NCBI GenBank assembly: GCA_046091905.1
Contig: JBJTCN010000061.1
Coordinates: 1-29,224 of the forward strand
Origin: ZLKRG08 sp046091905
GTDB taxonomy: Bacteria > Actinomycetota > Actinomycetes > Nanopelagicales > Nanopelagicaceae
Length of the DNA stretch: 29,224 nt
Direction: 5' to 3'
Shown here: positions 24,505-29,224 of the stretch, in pieces
Position numbering within the stretch: the stretch's first letter is position 1
Layout: each line of letters begins with the position of its first letter
Program-made: the position numbers and the translations under genes
The notes under the pieces: generated by a model
The model's input: only the letters and a program-made list of their open reading frames with translations
Told to the model about the DNA's origin: nothing
Database searches by the model: none

Positions 24505-24846
24505 ATGAAAATCTTAGTTCGTTGGGGAACACTTGCAGCATCCTTCTGGGTTGCTACCGCGGTGGTCTCCGGTATCAAAATTGATGGCGGCTTTAAGACA
24601 TATTTATGGGTGGCGCTGCTCTTTGGGCTGATTAATACAATTATTGGTGGATTAATTAAACTTTTAACATTTCCAATCTCAATATTATCTTTTGGTTTAT
24701 TTATATTTGTGATTAACGCAGCAATGCTGCAATTAACTGATCGCTGGAGCGACAAGTTATCTATTGATAATTTCTGGTCTGCAATCTTTGCATCCGTAAT
24801 AATCAGTGTTGCATCTGGTGCGCTTCGCAAAATATTGCCTAACTAA
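24505..24846 (+). CDS. Four-helix membrane protein, phage holin 4_2 family
   Basis: 113 aa with four predicted membrane helices. The pattern INTIIGGLIKLLTFPISILS followed by FGLFIFVINAAMLQLTDRW fits the chromosomal phage-holin-4_2 family found widely in bacteria. Despite the name there is no prophage nearby and its role is unknown. It overlaps crcB by one base (TAATG), so it belongs to the crcB unit. Confidence 0.85.
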   Translation: MKILVRWGTLAASFWVATAVVSGIKIDGGFKTYLWVALLFGLINTIIGGLIKLLTFPISILSFGLFIFVINAAMLQLTDRWSDKLSIDNFWSAIFASVIISVASGALRKILPN

Positions 24847-25169
24847 TGCTTTGGGTTGCAGCAGGTGGTGTAGTTGGTTCGCTATTTCGCTACCTTTTAA
24901 ATGAACTCTTTGGCTCAGATAAAACTGGCGTACTAATTGCCAATCAAATTGGGGTGGCGGTAGCTGGTTTTGCGGTGGTTTATTTTCTGCAAAATAAGAA
25001 CGCAAACTTGCGCCACTTTGTATTACCTGGCTTCTGTGGTGGCTTAACTACCTTCTCATCTGTAATGTTATTGAGCAACGAAAACGGCTTTGCTTACATA
25101 TTAGAGAATCTCTTCATAAGTTTGATTGTGATCTCATTTGTAATTCCGCTGGCACGGAACCGTGCATGA
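24846..25169 (+). CDS. crcB: Fluoride channel CrcB/Fluc, first subunit
   Basis: 107 aa, four membrane helices. Family marks are AAGGVVGSLFRY, ANQIGVAVAGF and GFCGGLTTFSSVML. The usual VNxxGSFxxG motif is degenerate here (ANQIGVAVAG). Paired with a second copy directly downstream, it probably forms a heterodimeric Fluc channel that exports fluoride. Stop overlaps the second copy by 4 bp. Confidence 0.9.
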   Translation: MLWVAAGGVVGSLFRYLLNELFGSDKTGVLIANQIGVAVAGFAVVYFLQNKNANLRHFVLPGFCGGLTTFSSVMLLSNENGFAYILENLFISLIVISFVIPLARNRA

Positions 25170-25489
25170 ACGTACTGCTATTTTCTATAGGAGCTGCCTT
25201 AGGTGCGCCACTTCGTTTTTGGGTTGATAATAAATTTCGCCCTAAATATAAATTTCCAATCGGAATATTTATAGTAAATATCGCTGGGTCTTTTCTAATA
25301 GGTTTATTTGCAACTCACATGAATTATTTTGTGGTTGGTTTTTGTGGCGCACTAACCACTTGGTCCACATTTATAGTTGATCTCTTTCTGGAAGCTCAGA
25401 ATCGTGCCTATAAATCGAGCCTGATTAACCTCTTCGCTTCCTTGATTTTGGGCGTGTTTGCTTTCAAATTTGGGCAATCACTTTCGTAG
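25166..25489 (+). CDS. crcB: Fluoride channel CrcB/Fluc, second subunit
   Basis: 107 aa, four membrane helices, with canonical GAALGAPLRFWVD, VNIAGSFLIG and GFCGALTTWSTF. The Asn of VN and the TT(W/F)ST segment line the fluoride pathway. Overlap with the first copy and equal length point to duplication followed by divergence. I saw no fluoride riboswitch upstream of the pair. Confidence 0.92.
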   Translation: MNVLLFSIGAALGAPLRFWVDNKFRPKYKFPIGIFIVNIAGSFLIGLFATHMNYFVVGFCGALTTWSTFIVDLFLEAQNRAYKSSLINLFASLILGVFAFKFGQSLS

Positions 25490-25499
25490 CGCGTAAAGT
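25470..25499 (+). promoter_or_regulatory. guaB1 promoter, leaderless type
   Basis: TTGGGC (25470-25475), 18 bp, TAAAGT (25494-25499), then 8 nt to GTG 25508. Confidence 0.6.
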
Positions 25500-25507
25500 T
25501 CCGCTAC

Positions 25508-26944
25508 GTGCGATTTATAAATGAACCCACCTACGATCTAACTTACGACGATGTATTTATGGTTCCAAACAAGTCGGAACTATCCAGTCGAATGGAAGTC
25601 GATCTTCACAGCACTGATAACACCGGCACCACAATTCCGTTAGTAGTTGCCAATATGACCGCAATTGCAGGTCGTCGTATGGCTGAAACAGTTGCGCGCC
25701 GTGGTGGGTTGGTAGTAATTCCGCAAGACATTCCATTTATTGTGGTTAAAGATGTAGTTCAATATGTAAAGAGCCGCCACACGCTCTTTGATACCCCAAT
25801 TACTTTAGCCCCAACCCAAACCGTTGCTGATGCCGCATCTTTATTACACAAGAGGGCACATGGTGCGATTGTGGTGGTTGAGAACAATAAACCTGTTGGC
25901 ATTGTTACCGAAGAAGATTTAAATAATGTAGATCGCTTTACTCAGTTGCAGCAAGTCATGAGTAAAGAGTTAACCACTATGCCAGATACTTTAAATCCGC
26001 ATCAGGCTTTTGATTTTCTAAATGATAATCGCCGCACTTTGGCGCCAGTTGTTGGCAAGAACGGTGAATTAGTTGGCATTATTACTAAGACTGGTGCGTT
26101 ACGTGCCACTTTGTATTCACCAGCAGTAGATAAGAATGGCAAACTTTTAATCGCAACTGCAGTTGGAGTTAATGGTGATGTAGCGCAGAAAGCGGCCAAG
26201 TTAGTTGAAGCAGGCGCAGATGTAATTGTGGTGGATACTGCCCATGGTCACCAAAAGAAGATGATTGAAGCGCTGGAAGCGATAAAGAAATCGAATCTTG
26301 GTGTACCAATAGTGGCAGGTAACGTAGTTACCGCAGAGGGCGTTCGCGATTTAGTGGCTGCTGGTGCCGACATTATTAAAGTTGGCGTAGGTCCTGGCGC
26401 GATGTGCACAACTCGTATGCAAACTGGTGTGGGTCGCCCGCAATTTTCGGCGGTTCTTGAGTGCGCAACTGAAGCCAAGAAATTAGGTAAGAGCGTTTGG
26501 GCAGATGGCGGTGTGCGCCATCCTCGCGATGTCGCGCTGGCTTTAGTTGCCGGCGCTTCGCAGGTAATGATTGGTTCTTGGTTTGCTGGCACTTATGAAT
26601 CACCTGGCGATTTAAAGAGCGATCCAAATGGACGCATATATAAAGAATCATTTGGAATGGCTTCAAAGCGCGCAGTAAATGCGCGTACCTCTGCAGAGGA
26701 TGCATTTGATCGCGCTCGCAAAGCGTTATTCGAAGAAGGAATTTCATCTTCGAAGATGTATTTAGATCCTGCACGACCGGGCGTAGAAGATTTAATTGAT
26801 GAAATTATTGCTGGACTTCGTAGCTCTTGCACTTATACCGGCGCAAAAACTTTAACTGATTTCGCAGAGCGTGCAGTTATTGGGGTGCAATCAGCTTCAG
26901 GTTATGCCGAGGGACGTCCATTAAATAGCTCTTGGCGCGGTTAA
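25508..26944 (+). CDS. guaB1: GuaB1-type GMP reductase (IMPDH-related, with CBS domains)
   Basis: 478 aa. The IMPDH/GMPR barrel is split by two CBS repeats (about residues 95-210: VADAASLLHKRAHGAIVVVE and TTMPDTLNPHQAFDFL regions). Catalytic Cys lies in GPGAMCTTRMQTGVG, with ADGGVRHPRDVALAL and the ESFGMAS segment following. Sequence character (NEPTYDLTYDDVFMVPNKSE opening) is that of the actinobacterial GuaB1 group, often annotated as IMP dehydrogenase. The mycobacterial member was shown to be a GMP reductase regulated by nucleotides through the CBS domain. It would return GMP to IMP. GTG start without Shine-Dalgarno. Confidence 0.9.
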   Translation: MRFINEPTYDLTYDDVFMVPNKSELSSRMEVDLHSTDNTGTTIPLVVANMTAIAGRRMAETVARRGGLVVIPQDIPFIVVKDVVQYVKSRHTLFDTPITLAPTQTVADAASLLHKRAHGAIVVVENNKPVGIVTEEDLNNVDRFTQLQQVMSKELTTMPDTLNPHQAFDFLNDNRRTLAPVVGKNGELVGIITKTGALRATLYSPAVDKNGKLLIATAVGVNGDVAQKAAKLVEAGADVIVVDTAHGHQKKMIEALEAIKKSNLGVPIVAGNVVTAEGVRDLVAAGADIIKVGVGPGAMCTTRMQTGVGRPQFSAVLECATEAKKLGKSVWADGGVRHPRDVALALVAGASQVMIGSWFAGTYESPGDLKSDPNGRIYKESFGMASKRAVNARTSAEDAFDRARKALFEEGISSSKMYLDPARPGVEDLIDEIIAGLRSSCTYTGAKTLTDFAERAVIGVQSASGYAEGRPLNSSWRG

Positions 26945-27032
26945 TTAGGGTTATTTGTCCGAATTGGGTAATAAATCTCGGCAGTTTGCTCGCTTTATCT
27001 GTTCAATTAGTTCAAACTACGGGAGCGGTTTT

Positions 27033-27051
27033 CATAGAGAGTATCTCTATG
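27033..27051. repeat. Perfect inverted repeat before the actinorhodopsin gene
   Basis: CATAGAGA, 3-nt spacer GTA, TCTCTATG. It ends 12 nt before the Shine-Dalgarno and could be a protein-binding operator or a short hairpin in the leader. No T run follows, so it is not a terminator. Confidence 0.6.
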
Positions 27052-27063
27052 CCGCAATCTCAC

Positions 27064-27068
27064 GGAGG
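27064..27068 (+). promoter_or_regulatory. Ribosome binding site of actinorhodopsin
   Basis: GGAGG, 6 nt before ATG 27075. An out-of-frame ATG at 27071 is only 2 nt from it and is unlikely to be used. Confidence 0.75.
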
Positions 27069-27074
27069 AGATGA

Positions 27075-27848
27075 ATGCTTCAACTATCAAGCGGCCAATG
27101 GAGCACATTGTTCAATATGTTCTCATTTGGTCTTATCTCAATGTTGGCTTGCACTGTGTACACCTTGGTGGCACAAAGTCATGTGTTGGCTAAATATCGA
27201 CTAGCTCTAGTTATGTCATCCATGGTGACATTTATTGCTGGTTATCACTACTGGCGAATCTTCAATTCATTTGAGCATTCATCAGAAAACGATGCAGTCA
27301 CAATCGGAACAGCTCAGGGTGCATTCAACGAGGCTTACCGTTATGTTGACTGGATTCTGACAGTACCTCTACTACTTGTAGAAGTAATCGCGGTACTGGC
27401 GCTAGCAAAAGAAGCATCAAGATCATTAATTAAGCGTTTAGTTGTGGCATCTGCTGCCATGATTATTCTTGGTTACCCAGGTGAAATTTCAGCTGATAAC
27501 GGAACCAAGATGCTTTATTTCGTGCTTTCGATGATTCCTTTCCTATACATCCTTTATGTGCTCTTTGTTGAGCTAAGTAAATCTTTGGATCGCCAGCCTG
27601 ATGGGGTTGCGAAGACTGTAAGTAATCTTCGTCTACTTCTAATCGGAACTTGGCTTGTATATCCAATCTCTTACTTGATCCCAGTGTTTATTACCAACCC
27701 GTCAGCTTCTGAAGCTGCATCGCTATTTACATATAGACAGGTTGGATACACAGTTGCAGACGTACTTGCAAAGTGCGTATTTGGTTTAACCATTTACAAG
27801 ATTGCACGTATGAAATCAATTGCTGAAGGTATGCCAGCGGATCACTAA
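27075..27848 (+). CDS. actR: Actinorhodopsin, light-driven proton pump
   Basis: 257 aa, seven helices. Helix C carries RYVDWILTVPLLLVE: Asp92 (proton acceptor), Thr96 and Glu103 (proton donor), the DTE signature of outward H+ pumps. Leu100 occupies the spectral tuning position and predicts green absorption. His58 (GYHYW) is the partner of the acceptor Asp in proteorhodopsins, and Lys233 (DVLAKCVFGL) binds retinal. The AVTIG/EAYRYVDW and GYPGEIS blocks fit the xanthorhodopsin-like actinorhodopsin clade. Retinal synthesis genes are not in this window. Monocistronic: preceded by an inverted repeat and followed by a strong terminator. Confidence 0.96.
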   Translation: MLQLSSGQWSTLFNMFSFGLISMLACTVYTLVAQSHVLAKYRLALVMSSMVTFIAGYHYWRIFNSFEHSSENDAVTIGTAQGAFNEAYRYVDWILTVPLLLVEVIAVLALAKEASRSLIKRLVVASAAMIILGYPGEISADNGTKMLYFVLSMIPFLYILYVLFVELSKSLDRQPDGVAKTVSNLRLLLIGTWLVYPISYLIPVFITNPSASEAASLFTYRQVGYTVADVLAKCVFGLTIYKIARMKSIAEGMPADH

Positions 27849-27855
27849 AGGTGAG

Positions 27856-27899
27856 CACCGAATGGGCTTATTGCAAGTAGCCCATTCGGTGTACTTTTT
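27856..27899 (+). terminator. Strong intrinsic terminator after actinorhodopsin
   Basis: A perfect 13-bp stem pairs CACCGAATGGGCT (27856-27868) with AGCCCATTCGGTG (27879-27891), with a 10-nt loop and a T run at 27895-27899. It is 8 nt after the stop codon. Confidence 0.93.
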
Positions 27900-27904
27900 A
27901 TTTT

Positions 27905-28144
27905 ATGAAAATTAATTATTATCGAATGCTCGGCTATGCCGAAATCGCCATGGGGCTAATAAATATTACTTACCAAAACGGCCAATCAGCTATTTTTGCC
28001 AAGAGCCTATTTGCAATATTTCTTGGCGGTTTATTGATTTCTCTTACTTTTCTCTTGAAATCCAGCCGCTATTTTGAAAATAAAACTACTGCCTATTTTT
28101 GGGGTGCAGTGGCAGTTTTAGTTACAGCTATTTCAATACTTTAG
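27905..28144 (+). CDS. Small hypothetical membrane protein
   Basis: 79 aa with three hydrophobic segments (around residues 8-24, 30-50 and 60-79). I do not recognise a family. The ATG follows directly after the T run of the rhodopsin terminator, with no Shine-Dalgarno or convincing own promoter, and the end overlaps the convergent aminopeptidase gene by 17 bp. Composition is consistent with a real membrane protein, but expression is uncertain. Confidence 0.5.
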   Translation: MKINYYRMLGYAEIAMGLINITYQNGQSAIFAKSLFAIFLGGLLISLTFLLKSSRYFENKTTAYFWGAVAVLVTAISIL

Positions 28145-29224
28145 CCATCCAGCTTTCAATTTCATCTGGATGTCGCGGTAAGTTCTCGCTTAAATTAATG
28201 CAGCCAACCTTAGTAATAACTACATCGTCTTCGATACGAATTCCAATGCCTCTAAATTCGGCTGGGAATTTCTCATCATCAGGCTGAATATATAAACCTG
28301 GCTCGATAGTAATTACCATTCCAGCTGCCAACGGCCCCATGTACACATCACGTTTTGCTTGCGCGCAATCATGAACATCCATACCTAACATGTGGCTAAC
28401 ACCGTGCAGAGTCCAACGGCGATGGAAACCATTCTCAGGTTTTAAAGACTCTTGAGCGGAAATTGGTAATACGCCAAGCTTTTCTAAACCTTTTGCTAAT
28501 ACTTCCTGACATGCGCGATTGATATCCGCAATGGTTACCCCAGCTTTAGCCGCAGCAAAACCAGCTTTTTGTGATTCATAAACCAACATATATAGCTCGC
28601 GTTGCGCCGCAGTAAATTTTCCATTAACCGGCAAAGTACGAGTGATATCTGCAGTGTAATAAGAATCCATTTCGATACCTGCATCAATCAACATCAATTC
28701 ACCATTTTTTACGCGGCCATCATTTCGCACCCAGTGCAATACGCAAGCATGTGAACCCGCTGCTGCAATTGTGTTGTAACCGAGATCGTTACCTTCAGCG
28801 CGAGCACGGGTATAGAAAGCACCTTCCACTACACGTTCGCCGCGTTCATGAGTAGTTGCTCTCTGTAAAACCTTGATCATGTCTTCAAAGCCCCGGCCAG
28901 TAGCATCAACTGCCTGCTGTAATTGATTAATCTCATATTCATCTTTTACAAGTCGCTGCTCAGAAGTAAATATCGCTAGTTCATCATCTTTTTCATGAAC
29001 TGCAATTTGCGCATCTACCTTTGCATCTTCGCCACGAATTACCACTGCTGGTTTCTTATCAGATAAGAATTTCTCTAATTCAGAAACACTTCGAGTTTCG
29101 ATTTTGTAACGCTGCGCAGCTTCGTCGGTCGTATAGCGGCGGCCGACCCACAGTTCGCCATATTTGGCATCACGATAAAAAGCATCGGTATCGCGAGTAG
29201 AGCGCGGCATGATGAAAAGAATTG
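28128..29224 (-). CDS. pepP: Xaa-Pro aminopeptidase (M24B), 5' end beyond window (partial)
   Basis: 365 codons visible. Frame is open to the right edge (residues ILFI precede the first Met at 29210), and the family's N-terminal domain is only partly present, so the start lies outside the window; the MPRSTRDTDAFYRDAKYGELW Met is internal. The pita-bread metallopeptidase ligands are all seen: Asp in LMLIDAG, Asp in YTADITRT, His in GVSHMLGMDVHD, Glu in TIEPGLY and Glu in GIRIEDDVV. It removes N-terminal residues preceding proline, in the cytoplasm, using two Mn2+ ions. Convergent overlap with the small membrane protein gene. Confidence 0.93.
   Translation of the reverse strand, partial: ILFIMPRSTRDTDAFYRDAKYGELWVGRRYTTDEAAQRYKIETRSVSELEKFLSDKKPAVVIRGEDAKVDAQIAVHEKDDELAIFTSEQRLVKDEYEINQLQQAVDATGRGFEDMIKVLQRATTHERGERVVEGAFYTRARAEGNDLGYNTIAAAGSHACVLHWVRNDGRVKNGELMLIDAGIEMDSYYTADITRTLPVNGKFTAAQRELYMLVYESQKAGFAAAKAGVTIADINRACQEVLAKGLEKLGVLPISAQESLKPENGFHRRWTLHGVSHMLGMDVHDCAQAKRDVYMGPLAAGMVITIEPGLYIQPDDEKFPAEFRGIGIRIEDDVVITKVGCINLSENLPRHPDEIESWMAKVLK

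Noticed and set aside
24505..24846. Prophage remnant suggested by the holin-like protein
   Set aside because: No integrase, capsid, lysin or attachment repeat nearby; this holin family is commonly chromosomal.
24700..24846. Fluoride riboswitch upstream of crcB
   Set aside because: The sequence before crcB is coding for the holin-like protein, and I could not find the conserved pseudoknot motifs.
27033..27051. Inverted repeat read as a transcription terminator
   Set aside because: No T run follows on either strand and it sits in front of the rhodopsin ribosome binding site.
26932..27204. 90-aa ORF overlapping the guaB1 end and the actinorhodopsin start
   Set aside because: Out of frame with the rhodopsin, Cys/Trp-rich low-quality translation, and it covers the rhodopsin leader.
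1..29224. CRISPR arrays, insertion sequences or direct repeat clusters
   Set aside because: Reading through the window I saw no regularly spaced repeats, transposase motifs or terminal inverted repeats with target duplications.

Overview
The window looks like a streamlined, AT-leaning actinobacterial chromosome. I infer a freshwater planktonic lineage of the acI / Nanopelagicales type. The evidence is an actinorhodopsin and a heliorhodopsin, the CrgA–TrpG–PknB–PstP neighbourhood typical of Actinobacteria, a GuaB1-type GMP reductase, the Sdh1-type succinate dehydrogenase anchor, very short intergenic regions, and many overlapping gene ends. No insertion sequence, phage, integrase or CRISPR array was seen. 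The window is ordinary chromosome with an unusual concentration of light- and membrane-related genes.

Layout. Positions 1-270 hold the 5' part of a DUF1801/YdhG-like gene (minus). Positions 245-2487 (minus) hold a two-gene unit of heliorhodopsin followed by an SDR/DUF2867 protein. Facing away is a yybP-ykoY type manganese riboswitch (2615-2700) controlling a TerC-family manganese exporter that probably starts at a TTG. Next come a coupled minus-strand pair (SRPBCC protein, small membrane protein), then a tight plus-strand cassette of FAD oxidoreductase, DUF1365 protein, cyclopropane-fatty-acid-synthase-like methyltransferase and SDR (4500-8267), a likely lipid-modification module. Cyclophilin and an active-looking rhomboid protease follow.

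Positions 9302-12517 hold cell division and signalling genes: crgA, a trpG/pabA glutamine amidotransferase, PknB with three PASTA repeats, and a catalytic-domain-only PstP. A compact plus unit of pheA, serS and a HAD phosphatase ends at 15532. The minus-strand hutH-hutU-hutI operon (15512-19847), with divergent hutG (19909), gives a complete route from histidine to glutamate plus formamide, if HutG is a formiminoglutamase. A tRNA-Ser(UGA) with promoter and terminator follows, then sdhC-sdhA-sdhB, a four-helix holin-like membrane protein, a tandem pair of CrcB fluoride channels, GuaB1, and the actinorhodopsin with a strong terminator. The right end is a convergent, 5'-truncated M24B aminopeptidase P gene.

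How it fits together. The cell appears to combine a light-driven proton pump with succinate dehydrogenase and amino-acid (histidine) catabolism, a photoheterotrophic style. The left third joins a second, probably photosensory, rhodopsin to redox, manganese and membrane-lipid genes. A shared role in photo-oxidative stress is my inference. Many first genes of transcription units show a TANNNT -10 box ending 6-8 nt before the start codon, implying leaderless mRNAs. In contrast the rhodopsin, sdh, hutH and terC genes have good Shine-Dalgarno sequences.
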